64,000 nt of DNA from assembly GCA_930367205.1 (NCBI GenBank), contig OV884014.1, positions 73,263,104 through 73,327,103 on the forward strand. The letters run 5' to 3'. The translations under genes were made by a program, and so were the position numbers. Shown piece by piece: positions 27,801 to 39,157 of this stretch. Numbering within the stretch: the first letter of the stretch is position 1; every line of letters begins with the position of its first letter. The notes beneath the pieces were generated by a model, which was given only the letters and a program-made list of their open reading frames with translations, made no database searches and was not told the origin of the DNA. The stretch comes from Acanthosoma haemorrhoidale. Taxonomy: Eukaryota > Arthropoda > Insecta > Hemiptera > Acanthosomatidae.

Positions 27801-30800
27801 TAAGTGAAATTTGTCCATAATTCTAACTTGATGAATTGGCAATTTGCTGAACAGCACGAATCCGACCCTGTTAGAATCCCGAATTGGCTGGAGCTCAGCA
27901 CTGGAATGCACCGGGAGTATACCGCATTAATCAGAGCTGGAATGGTCTTAATCCCCGATTCCAGAACCATGAAATTATGAGGCAATTATAGTTATTAATG
28001 TGATAAGTAATATAAAGTGAATGTTATTCAAATTAGGTAAGACATGAATCCTTAAAAAAAGGTAGTTAGGATAGAGAAAAAAACAACTTTCTTGATACCA
28101 AACTGACCCTAAAAAAGCTGGCACTTAAGTTATTAACGACGGTAAAAGGTATATAAATAAAAAAAAAAACAGGGCTCTCTTGACAAGAAAACCTTTCAAC
28201 TTTTCATTTATTATGAATAATCTCGTTGAAAGTTTATAAAATATTGCACCCTATCTAGCATAGTTATAAACTTTTTATATTTTAGACAATATATGTTGTG
28301 ACACCATTGTAATAGTTCAATCCGATTCATATTTATTGCCGAGCTCAAAGAAAATAGTTTTTTCGTCATGTCTGTCTGCTGATCTGTAATTCTGTCTGTA
28401 TTGTGTTCTAACATAGTGTTCTATGTTCATGGAAGATAAATTCATTCGTCTTAGATCTTTCATATCGCGTAGCAATTACTTTTTGTGTTGGTTCATGGCG
28501 TCGGTTTCAAAACCACTAATATCCACTTTCCCATTTTTCTTTTCAGAAAAGGGATTCAAAAAACTGACAAGCTAACTTGCTTAAAATCGTTAAAATATGT
28601 GTTTGTTTTTGTTACAAAGCTCTCAAACTTGAAAAATTAGGAATTAGGGAAAATAATATGTATGTAATGAAATTTTAATAAATGTGCTGCCTGTAGAGAA
28701 TTTGTCAATAAGGAATGTACAATACTTTCGTTCCTGACACATTTTCTTTTTTAGGAATGAGTAAGTAAGTAAGCTTTATCATTTGTCATTCTCAAGGCAG
28801 CCGCAAATAAAAGGTTTTTATAGTTTAGCTAAACAGCAGTCTCGACAATCTATAATTTTAAGCCATTTGTTAAGCCATATAAGAACAGTGTGATTTTCTT
28901 TACGTAATATTGATGTTTTATTTATTCATGACGCAAATACAATTGATTTCTAAGACCCGCCTCTAACAGGGAAGATGAACACTTGTATAAACAGATTTTC
29001 AGATATAAGTAACACAATCTTAGTATACGCTGAGTATGCTTTAATTATGAAATAAATATGAAAATTATGCAAAAAAAAGAATTAGTGCTGGATATCGTTC
29101 GAGTAGATTTAAATTTTTTGGGGGCTTTCTTTATTTTAAAAAGAAGCGAATAAATTTTACAAAAAAGTTCATATTATTTTTCTCATAATCATTTAGGGGA
29201 TCTCTTTTGAATTTTGACGGTATTTATTTAATCTGCATATATAAAAAAAATGTAATTTAGTCGCTAAAAAAAATAAGAAACAGTTGATCGTTGGACGCTC
29301 TAGCTATGTTTTGTATTAAGTTTGCATTTATTCGGTTATCTTAAGAATAGTGTTTCGGTTATAAATTATTATTTTTGTAACAATTATAATTAATTAAATG
29401 ACTTATTGGATTCTCTAAGAGATAAAACTGCTCGTTTGTATATTTAAAAGAGATGAAGGAAGTCGGTCTCTAAGGAAACTGCGAAAAGACAGTTAATTCA
29501 AGAGAGACTAAAAAGCGTTTTGTGTTTGCTTTAGCCAAATGTTGATTTAATTTCGCTTTCTGGAGCAGTCCTGCTCTTTTATATACACTCTGAGAGAATG
29601 CACAATTAGAACAGAGCTGCCTTCATCTTACTCACTTTCTCTTTCAATTTTTTCTTGAATTATTTTCCCCTCGAGTAACTCCATGATAACCGCTAAATAC
29701 GTGTCTTACAAAGGTATATAATTTAGCATATTGACCCAACAAATATTACTGTCAAGTAATAGTAATGTTTAAATACTAAAACTAAACTCCTAATATATAA
29801 TCAGTTTATTTGACTAATATTGTGTTACCCAAGCCCGGTTTGGAGCTCAATGAGCAAAACAAAACGTGCTAAACTTCAAGCACTCCAGAACCGGTCGGTA
29901 ATCGGTCGATCATGTTTTTAAATAAATTGTCGTATAGACGAAAGTATTGTTTACTCACAGAAACTTCCCTTTACGAAAGGTTGTGTTAATGGTTTCTTCA
30001 AAATGTCCGTCTTCTACGCTAATGTAATTGACCTAATCGACCCTAAGACGTCTATTGGAAACAATATAACAAGACTCATGCTGATTGGTCGTATAAGTTA
30101 CAATAATGAAGAGAACAATTGAAAAAAAAAAAACACTATGGTGTCATGGTGTTTCACCATGGTTGTCATGGGGTCATCTAGGACCCATATTTGTGATGGC
30201 AAGATGCATCAAAATCGTGGTTAGGAGGCTATTTGAAATTTGAATTTTTCAGTGAATATTTGTTATAAACCAACGTTTAAGTAATTACAGTCTGAAATCT
30301 GGCAAAATCACATGAACTTAGAAAATTTATTGGCTCTGTTGAAAGTTATAAAAGTAGGACTGGTGGCCGTATATTTTGCCTGCCTGTGACAAATGAGCCC
30401 TTTGCAAATTGGAGTTCCGAACTCAAAGCTGAACTTCTGAGTATAGGTTATTTATGGTAAGATTTCAAAGCCCTTCGGAATGGAATATCACAAATGGTTA
30501 TTCCAATATTAGAGTACACTCATAACAAGACACAAATATTTATTGATATCATTTAAAGTATATCAAGATGAAGTAAGTTACCATCTGAAAAAAAAGCTTT
30601 GGATATTGAACTTTTAATCATTATTTTTCCAATATAATATATTATCATATGGAAACCGCTGCCCTTTTTTGTTTTTAAAAATATTTCGGATATTAAGTTC
30701 ATTTGCTGTGAAAATTTTATAAATGGCAAATAAATGCTACATCGATTCGTGTTTATTAATTAATTTTATTAGATTAATTTCTTCATCGCTAGGTTAATTT

Positions 30801-33800
30801 CTCATTGTGTTAGAACCCCAGAATTTAATTGACTGATGTATCATGTGACAAAGACTGATGTACTGAGCGGCCATTCTATTAATCCTTAATCCATCTTTTC
30901 TTAAAGAAATAATTTTGTAACACTAATGACTCTCTTATAATACTCATCCATAAAATTGATTGATTGAATGAGTGATATAAGTGTAATGAGTGAGGCAAGT
31001 TAGGCTCATTATGAAGTTAGCCGCGATGGCTATCTCATTGCGGACAGTTTAAAACTGATTAGAGACACCTTTGCTACCTGCATGTTCGTGGTACAACCCT
31101 TTGTCTCAAGTTGACAGTGATGATCATCCTGCTCTTTAACTTCGCTCCCTTATTTATTTGGGCCTGAGGCCCTCATGAGCTCCGACTAAGGGCCTGGAAA
31201 GGTGGGTTACTCTATTGGTGATAACCATTTTCGTCGTGGAATCAATGCCTACATTTAAAGATTGATAAAATAAAAAAAACTAATCCCGTTCTTCGGACTA
31301 AAAACTATATACATTGGAGTTAATAAATCAATTTTTACCGTTTATATAAAATTACCATGGGGATTTAACCGATAGTGCACTTAGGTAAATAATTAAAGGT
31401 TTTCATGGTATAGAGTTAGGAATGCATTTTATATTATTTATTAAGAATTCATTGATTACCAATAAATTTTATATTTATATTTATGTTTCTCAGACATTTA
31501 TGATTTATTTATTAATTTTTGACGTTGCCATAGTTGTTTAATATCTTATTTATGTTGAATTGTATAGTTTTTATTAAGCTAAATGGTAGTCAGTTAGGTA
31601 TTATAACTTTTGTTAATTATCTTAAATTGTCCTCATGATAAATGGAGCAGTTTATTATTATGAACTATCAGATTATTTTTTAAACTATTGTAATAATCAA
31701 AATGATAGTCCAACCTGATTCATATATAATTCCTTGAATAATTATTATTATTTTTTTCAATTATAAGCTTTATAAAGTTTGGTAATCCCCGTGAGTTTAA
31801 TTAATTCATTCGGTATTGGGTTAAGATCTTTGAGAGGCAGCTTCTTTGTCATTATTTTATTCCACGGCCTTTGAAGACATCAAAGACCTTACTAAAAAAT
31901 ACAAGGGGATTAAGGAGTACTTCTAAAAAAAAAACCTTTGCTTATGAACATCAAATAAATTAAAAAAAAAATTGATTTAATTTGAAAATAGTAGTTGTTG
32001 TGTAACTGCTATCATTTGTGAATCCAAAGTACAGATTTTACTTTTGAAAAAGTATAAACCTAAATTAATAGTTACCAAAATGGACCCAACTTTAGTTTTT
32101 TTTAATTTATTCTTTACGCACAAAACTAAAGGCAGTCAGACATGCGCTATTGGTTCTAATTTGTAATATGACGATCTTAAATAAAATAAAAAAACAGTGC
32201 TCCAAACTGCTTGGAGCTTGGTCGGGCCCAGGTGGCACCTAAGTGGTAGGTTGGATTTTTAAGTCTTTAACGGAGGATACGAAGACATATCCTATGTTGT
32301 GATAAACATCTTGCCTGCCAACATCATTCGGCCCAAGGTAGTATACTTATAGTTTTGGTATACCCATATTCTTTGATCAGTCCCCGTTCAAGGCGTAAGT
32401 CTCTCCTTTTACTAATATGACCTCACTTACAGAATAAGAAGTGATTTAATTTGAAATGTTGCTCCGTGAATTAAGCGTGGGAGGCAATCCAAAGCCATCT
32501 TTCCATAAATTAAAGTACGCAACACTGTGAATTTACAGATAAAAAATCACTGTACACGATGTAAAATGATTTATCCCTGAGTTACTGAACAAAGCAGGAG
32601 CAGAAATATGAAATAAGGCAGCCCTTGCAAAAGAAATTAAAAGGATTTAAAGCATTAAATCTAATGCAGCTATCCTGAATGCAAAGGCGTTAGTTCTTTT
32701 TAATGGCTTCAAAAAGAAGATGATTCATAAATCGCTGAAAAGAATGTCTCGTGAACGCTCTTTTTTTTCCCTAAGCGGATTAGGTTTAGTTGTATTTTAA
32801 AATAAACCTTTTTCAGATCCTTTAAAAAATATCTCTATATTTATGAATTCTAGGAAAGATTTTATATTTATGAGACTCTCTCTCTTTCTCCCTTTTTAAC
32901 AGAAATTTTATTAATTAGACGGTTAAAATACCCTTCAATTAATATCCTATTCAGGCTCCTAGGGTTTTTGCAGTACCCTGACATTTTGTAAATTGATTTG
33001 ACACAACTCTTCGGATTCAATTGAAACCTTTAGGCTGTAGGAGGTTTATTCAATTTGTCGTAGGGTCAATAATACAATTACAGCTACCGCAGTGATGCAC
33101 GTTACAAGCCCTTTTGATCTTTGTTGTTCGAGCCAGAATGTATTGTAATATAAACCACTGGAATTGCTTGTTCTTATGATGTTTAATGCTATAATAATTT
33201 TTTCAGAGTTCAGTTCTTGTATGAAATTATTGCAAACTTCAATCGTTCCGTCATTGCTGCACAACCAGCAAGCCACTTAGAAACAATTGTTAAGTGTGTT
33301 GAATCCGTGACTCATAATATTAGGGTTTATAGATAGAGTTTTTAGCTTTTCTCTTCGTGAGAAAAACGGATCTAAATTTCCTCTGTACAACCGGTAATGA
33401 TATACGTCTGAAATTTGTAGGTTTGGTCAGAGGTTTAAAAACCACTAAATTCAGACTGTTTCTTTTATTGACAACACTATCAGCTCAACAAAATATTCAT
33501 TAGTGATACTAATTTATTAAGTGTTAATTAATTTTTTTCAGGAAAATATATTTTTCAGGACGTGGTATTAAACATATTTTAGGACTTTAGTGAAGTATGG
33601 ACAGATAAAGCTAAATATCCTAAATTGAATACAACCAGTGTGAAGTGAAGTATGATATTTTGCGTAGTAATTTGTTGCTTGGTTGTAAAAAATATAAACT
33701 ACCTCGCAAAAAAGTTCGTTAATTAGTTTTCAGGCGAGTGAAAAATAAATTCATAGTACGGTATAAAATTATTATTATACCCTTCATTGTGTGGTAAATG

Positions 33801-35120
33801 AGATAAAAAATAACGAAACTTAGTTTTTTCGTTTATTCTCCAACTTGAATGAAATAGCATGAAAAAAATAGTATTTGTTGGTCGGTTTTTCTTCGTGCGT
33901 TCCGTAGGAAACCATTTATGTAGGCAAACATATTAAGGTTCGGCAATGATTTCCCTTGTGGTCTGTAATCACAGAAATGTTATTTGAATAATATCAGAGG
34001 GGGAATGGAGAAAGAAATATGAATGAAGCCTGTCTTAGTTCTCAGATTTTCAACCTTTCTCGGGTCAGCTCATATGTATTTTACATATTCCACCCTTCTC
34101 CGTGTAAACGTTCAGAAGTTAATTCGATTTTTTGAAACGGAATAGTTTTAATGGTTGTGCAGTGTTTGTATTGTACTGCAGTATCAGATAATATGACCTT
34201 CACAGACGCCGTCTGGTTCACTTAACGGGTGGCGAGCACGGAACCATTGTATCTGAGAAAAGATCTTACAAACTTGTTAATAATAAATTTTCACTCTGTT
34301 GGAGCTCTGGCCATTAATTGTTTCGTCTTTTCATCCCCTCTGATCTACAACAGCAGAGTGTAACGAAGTCATTATTACTTTATGTAAAAGTATTGTATGT
34401 GATTGATGATAACTTGTGAAGCCCTGGGTTAGGTTGCTAAAGCGGGAATTGAATCTATTTTCAATTTTGATTGATTTAGGATCATACGAAACAATCCAGA
34501 AAATATTTATATATATAATTTAGCTTAAACGAATTGAAACCGAATTTGAGCTGTATTATCACAATGAACCAGCTATAAAATACTGAACTGATCTGAACGG
34601 GGATGCTTTATTGAGGTAGAAAGAGTGTGTCATTAAACTCATGTGGAGAGAATTAAAGTCAGCTATACTGACGTAATTTGTAAGTTCTGGGTAAGTATGC
34701 TTAGAAATCCGTCATTTAGAATAAGTCTTAAACTCATAAAAAATGATAAAAACTGTTCTAAAGTAATAATAATCAAATCGCTTCTGTTTTGTTGTGTCGT
34801 TCAGATTCGCTGGTTCTGATTCCATTTCACAGTTAATAAAGAAAAAAATAACAATTTATTAGTATCCTTTTTTTGTAGTGTTTCTATAAATGGCTTGAAG
34901 AGGACAAAAACGTTAATGACTAGACGGCTTGCCGTGCCACTATGCCGTGAAGACCCCGCTGCATTGCGGGCTAAATGCTAGCAAATTACTTAAAGGTCTT
35001 AGCTGCTTGCCTCTTCCATGACTAATCCCTTCAACTAGAAGTTCTTATAATCTGTTGTAGTTTTCAATCAATAACCAGAAAATAGTGTTTTCTAGTGTTT
35101 AAAATCGTGATATAGTGTAC
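24830..35120. other. Long non-coding interval, no gene recognised
   Basis: About 10 kb with no coding-like stretch that I could defend. The segments 26090-26240 and 26640-26760 are non-repetitive with balanced composition and AATCAAT- or TTAAA-rich cores. The hairpin arms GCAGTGAG and CTCACTGC lie near 26483 and 26519. A short perfect hairpin (CATGGTG-TTT-CACCATG) lies near 30148. Oligonucleotides of the TGTCTGTC type near 28370 look like parts of an old dispersed repeat. The rest is A+T-rich with homopolymer runs. Confidence 0.4.
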
Positions 35121-35144
35121 AAGGTTCAGAAGAAATAGTTCGAG

Positions 35145-35830
35145 TTGTTTGTTGCCTCCAGTTTCCCTACTCTTAAAAGCCAACTCATTATCGATTTAAA
35201 CTTCCCTCGGCTGAAACTGTTAATATATAAGAGCGTCCTGAGGCCAGCTCTACTGTTTGGGACACAAATCTTTCGATTCTTACACACTAGCAAAATAACT
35301 CGACTCCAGAGCTTCCAGAACATAATCCTGCGCACGGCACTATGGCATACCTCTTTTCGTGATATGAAGGCTCCCGACATCCACGAAAAGTTCGAGGTCC
35401 CCACCATCACCGAAGCCATCCAAAGAAGACACATCAAGTTCTTTGACTAATGAAACATAGCCAAAACCCTTTGTTCCGAGACATGACACCCCCAACGCTA
35501 CCGGCAAGATGGCAACTCTCAAGATCTAGTAAAGCAGACCAGATGGTGGACATCACGGCCCTAGGCCAACCAGCAACAAGCCTCTAACGGGCACCCATCA
35601 CTGCTATCCAACTAAATAAGACTGCACTACATGCCTAGAGGGACTCTAGGCCCAGCCACCAGTGGACTCTCACCACTGTACCGCAACAATCATCCTCTAC
35701 CGTGGCTTCCCACTCTCCTTAATTCTCTCACACACCTTCAAGCAGGTACTCTTAGTAAAAGGACCCGCTCAACCCAAATATCCCTTTATTTTTCCCTCAT
35801 CCTTAATCTTATAATTAGAGAGCTAAGAAA
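35145..35830 (+). mobile_element. Jockey-type ORF2 C-terminal fragment and 3' end
   Basis: A frame open from 35145 to 35450 reads as the C-terminal region of Jockey-clade ORF2, downstream of the reverse transcriptase. LLIYKSVLRPALLFGTQIF is the conserved LLIYKS-LRPALLYG block, followed by ITRLQSFQNIILRTALW and then VPTITEAIQRRHIKFFD before a stop. The following 3' UTR holds a perfect hairpin (CCTAGAG-GGA-CTCTAGG, 35634-35650) and ends in an A run near 35827. The reverse-transcriptase part is missing, so this is a 5'-truncated dead copy. It differs in sequence from the copy at 6-7 kb and probably belongs to another Jockey subfamily. Confidence 0.8.
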
Positions 35831-35943
35831 AAAAAAATTATTTATAACACTAACAGTTATAATTCAAACAATCCACTCACACAAAATAAATTCCTTTATT
35901 TTTCCCTTATCCATAATCTTAAAAATTTGGTGCTGAGAAGAAG
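35780..35943 (+). repeat. Imperfect duplication of the Jockey tail
   Basis: A segment of about 50 bp starting CCTTTATTTTTCCCT at about 35781 recurs at about 35892. Both copies read on through a CTTAATCTTA/CATAATCTTA core to a G-rich end (GAGAGCTAAGAA and GTGCTGAGAAG). The offset is about 111 bp, so the 3' end of the element is duplicated or two related tails abut. Confidence 0.5.
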
Positions 35944-36515
35944 AGGCCATTTTTATAATTTGTGAGTAATAGTTAGGCTGAAGATCCTTGGATAAAATAG
36001 TTATTTAATGAAACAATAATAAAAACCAAACGATATACCTCAAATTAAAAAAAATATTATTTAAACATTTGTTTAAACTCGAAATGAAAATAAGAGTATA
36101 GTACACAATTAAATTAAAAGAAAATGGGTTAGGACAAAATATTTCGCAGACCTTTATTGCACAATTTTAATAGATATTCGCATGGAGAAGTTATATAATA
36201 TTAATAAAATTAAATAGATAAATATTAGCAGTTACTATTTTACATGGTTGAAGCTATGGGTTGATTGGCAGAACAGTTAAATGGTAGAACTCGTTTTTGG
36301 ATTAAAAAAATAATAAAATAAGATGAAAATAATAGTAAAAAATAATTTCGATTACTAATTATTTTTTATATGTTGTGATGTAAACAAGTGTATAATGATT
36401 GTCAATTGAGTAATAATGATACCTTTATGAGAATATAAGCAATAAGAGAGGCAGAGGCTAGATCTTAGCTAGTGCAATTTGGCTGTTAAATTTGTGGCCG
36501 GTCCTTGACAACTTG

Positions 36516-36541
36516 CCGGGATAAACCCGCTTTTATCCCGG
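36516..36541. other. Perfect 10-bp hairpin
   Basis: CCGGGATAAA and TTTATCCCGG are separated by six bases (CCCGCT). The hairpin lies in a G+C-richer block between two copies of a duplicated segment. Function is unknown; in retroelement 3' UTRs such stems can be recognition structures. Confidence 0.6.
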
Positions 36542-36954
36542 TAACTGAATGTGTTCTCACCCGAGGGCCAGCCAGCCTACTGTGTGGGAAGGTATTACCG
36601 GCTAGATCTACAGCTAGCTTGGGGAGAGTGGTCACTGATCCGGCTTAAGCTACTGCCCTCGAGGTCTGTTCAGTACTGCCTCCGTTTTTTTTATTTTACT
36701 TTGAATTAAATGTGTTCGGACAAAATATTTCGCAGACCTTTATTGGACAATTTTAAGAGATATTCGCATAGAGAAGTTATTTAGTAGCAAACTTCAAAGC
36801 AGGTGGTTTCATTGATAAAAAACACGTTACTTGCTAATAAAAAATAAAAACTTTTTTCTAGGTCGTAATGTGAGGAGCGTGTATGTAGCAGCACTGATTA
36901 AATAGATAAAAATATACTATTGTTTTAGATGAGTTACATATCCCACATAACAAT

Positions 36955-37045
36955 TGGGGATGACACTTTAGAACTGTCGAAAGCACTGTTACAATAAAGA
37001 AGAGGTTATCAGTTGTGGAAAGACAATAAAGCTGTTTTATAATGT
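36955..37045 (+). repeat. Hairpin-motif repeat, copy 1
   Basis: The stem GACACTT (36962-36968), loop TAG and AACTGTC (36972-36978) are followed at once by GAAA (36979-36982), then AGCACTGTT and AATAAAGAAGAGG. The same order of parts occurs in copies near 44.2 and 48.5 kb. The 60 bp after it, including GTTGTGGAAAGACAATAAA, also match copy 2 closely. Confidence 0.65.
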
Positions 37046-37059
37046 CATTTGTTAACTTG

Positions 37060-38500
37060 AAATAAAAGAGGTATAAAGTGAAGGATCAAAAATCGCTTTT
37101 TATATTTAATACTTCACAACTGTGACGAGCGTCACAACCAGTGAATGTGATAAAGGCAGAGGACATCCAGTGATGCCTCCTCTATATTGTTGAAGCTAAG
37201 TTTGAAGATATATTATTGTAATTAATTCAGAATTTCTCTATTTCAACGTCTCTTTAGTCATCGTTGGATGTCGTCTGGTAATTCAGGTGTAGACAGTCCT
37301 TTAAGAAATGGGCTTGCATCCCCGTGAAGTTGTGGTGAAAAAATCTGTATAATGTTCAAATTCAGTTAAGAAATTGTGAATTGATGAAAATTGACGTTGA
37401 TAAACTTATTATACTTAAACTTGGCCCAGTAATATGTTGCGTTATACTTATATTTTTCTTAACCATTTGAAGTAATAACAAATTTTAATTTTAAACTGCT
37501 GTAACTTGAAAAAGAATAATAGTCAGAATGAAATGAACCAGTTAAGAGATATGGCGCAGATTTCTTTCTTATATTTATTTTTTATATGTTGACAATAATA
37601 TACACAGCTTAAAATGAACAGGTGTTGAATATGTACTTCAAATTTATAATTAATCGTGTAATTTTGACGACCACAATCCTGGAAGACGTGAAGAATAAGG
37701 ATGCTAGAATCACAGGGAGCACAATGATGACTCAGTAATTAGATAACAAAATTTTACGTTAGAGCAGTTTTTAATATTTTTGTTATCTAATTACTTAGGA
37801 TAAAGTTAATTTGTTGTTTAACTAGTCAAAATTGTGCCAGCGACTGCGGGTATACAATTAGTTAAAATTAATATTATTTGATTTTGTATTTATAATTGCT
37901 TGTTGATAATTTTATACAACCCATTTCAAAGTAAACGCATCCACCTCTGGGCACATTTTGAAACAAAAATTTTCTATTTATCAAGAAATATAGACGTGGC
38001 CATCCTACTTAACAGTACCATTGGTTTTACCAACGAATGTTCAGAACATTAAAGAGTTAAATGTTCAGGTAAATACACCTGCGAATAGCAGACATTTTCA
38101 ATTTGAATAGCATTTCAATTTACAATTTAAAAAGTTAAGTACCGAGATGAATGAATTTATATCTATTTTATTTGTGCTCTTCTGCACAAACTCCCAAAAG
38201 GGCATAGAAGTGGTCTATTCTATCTGGGACTTATGTTTATGGACAGTTTACTTTGTATTATATTTGAATATATTCCGAAATAAAAAACATAATTATCAAA
38301 TTATTAAAAGTTCAGATCATAAATTCAGACATATGTTGACAAAACATGGGCTGAAACGACAATACTTGAAACACGGGATAGTCCTAATATATATATTAGG
38401 ACAGAATTTTAGTTTCTCACCAACTGTGTCAATTTGGCCGTATGATTTCGAAATTATAACATATGATTAGATTTTTCTTGAAATTTAAAATCCTGATCGA
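37060..38500. other. Non-coding DNA with one inverted-repeat element
   Basis: No gene was recognised. A perfect 7-bp hairpin (TGTGACG-AG-CGTCACA) lies near 37121, and the inverted repeat at 37734-37795 is listed separately. The open stretch 38147-38470 has A+T-rich codons and no family resemblance, so it was not taken as a gene. Confidence 0.4.
37734..37795. repeat. Perfect 18-bp inverted repeat (MITE-like)
   Basis: AGTAATTAGATAACAAAA (37734-37751) and its exact complement (37778-37795) flank 26 bp. Perfect arms of this length in decayed surroundings suggest a small foldback or a deletion derivative of a DNA transposon. No target-site duplication could be fixed. Confidence 0.6.
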
Positions 38501-38512
38501 AACTTGCCAACA

Positions 38513-38734
38513 ATGAGTCGGGCAATGGGTACTAGTGCAGCCATGAAGTGCTACGAGAGACTCCTGGCCGACGAACAAACCTTCCTGGAGAGGATCAGAG
38601 CGAGGAAGAGGCAGTTGGCAGAACTGGTGATGAGGCAGCTGTGGGCCAGGTTCGGCAGGCAATTGGAATGGCTTCTACACGGCAACTCAAACACACTTCC
38701 AATCGAAGATGTGGTACAAGACGGATGTAACTAA
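38513..38734 (+). CDS. Short ORF with coding-like codons, function unknown
   Basis: The frame starts at an ATG in a good insect context (CCAACAATGAG) and runs 73 codons to a TAA. Residues 11-54 (from MKCYERLLADEQTFLERIRA) form a charged amphipathic helix rich in Arg, Glu, Leu and Gln, probably a coiled coil or a helical interaction segment. Codon use is rich in third-position G/C (CTG, GCC, GAG, AGG), unlike the A+T-rich flanks, which is the main reason to believe it. It could be a single-exon small protein, or the last exon of a gene whose acceptor might be GTGCAG just before codon 11. It has no signal peptide, membrane segment or cysteine pattern. I do not recognise a family. No strong donor site follows, and the complementary strand is also open but has poorer codon use. 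Confidence 0.45.
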   Translation: MSRAMGTSAAMKCYERLLADEQTFLERIRARKRQLAELVMRQLWARFGRQLEWLLHGNSNTLPIEDVVQDGCN

Positions 38735-39157
38735 ATCATTCATTACATCTTATTCAAATATATGCAATTTGTTGTATTTGTGTGTTGCATTCATAACGAA
38801 AGTAATATGTAGTGTACTTTCCAATGGTAACTAGGCTATGAAGAACTTAATTAATTTGCGATTGTTCCAAAAATCAGTAAGTTATTTTGACAAGTTTTAA
38901 AAATAATTGTCGGGGAATGCTCGATATTTTTTTTACTAAAAACGAATTGTTTGTATAACTACCTTAGTTCTTGAAAATCACGTTCAAAATAAGAAAAATA
39001 AAAAAATTAATAGATTGTACCTAGCTCAAATTCTAAATCAGGTGTCAAAACTTTATTTTAAGTAATACCTCTGAATTTATTTTTGTGTTTCCTTGGAAAA
39101 ATTCACATTTATTGCCATACTTTCCGGGATTATTCTTGACTAAAATTAAACAGGTAT

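Larger units (their letters stand above)
36120..37050. repeat. Composite repeat region with duplicated 65-bp segment
   Basis: A segment of about 65 bp with the core GACAAAATATTTCGCAGACC occurs at 36134 and again at 36718 in the same orientation, with few differences. Between the copies lies a G+C-richer block (36440-36690) with a perfect hairpin, CCGGGATAAA/TTTATCCCGG, at 36516-36541. After the second copy the sequence runs into a repeat that recurs at 43.9-44.3 kb (TACTATTG-TTTAGATGAGTTA, then TCCCACATAA) and ends in the hairpin motif described separately. Confidence 0.6.

Noticed and set aside
38429..38662. Minus-strand frame overlapping the 38.5-kb ORF
   Set aside because: The plus-strand frame has better codon use, a better start context and a more protein-like helical sequence.
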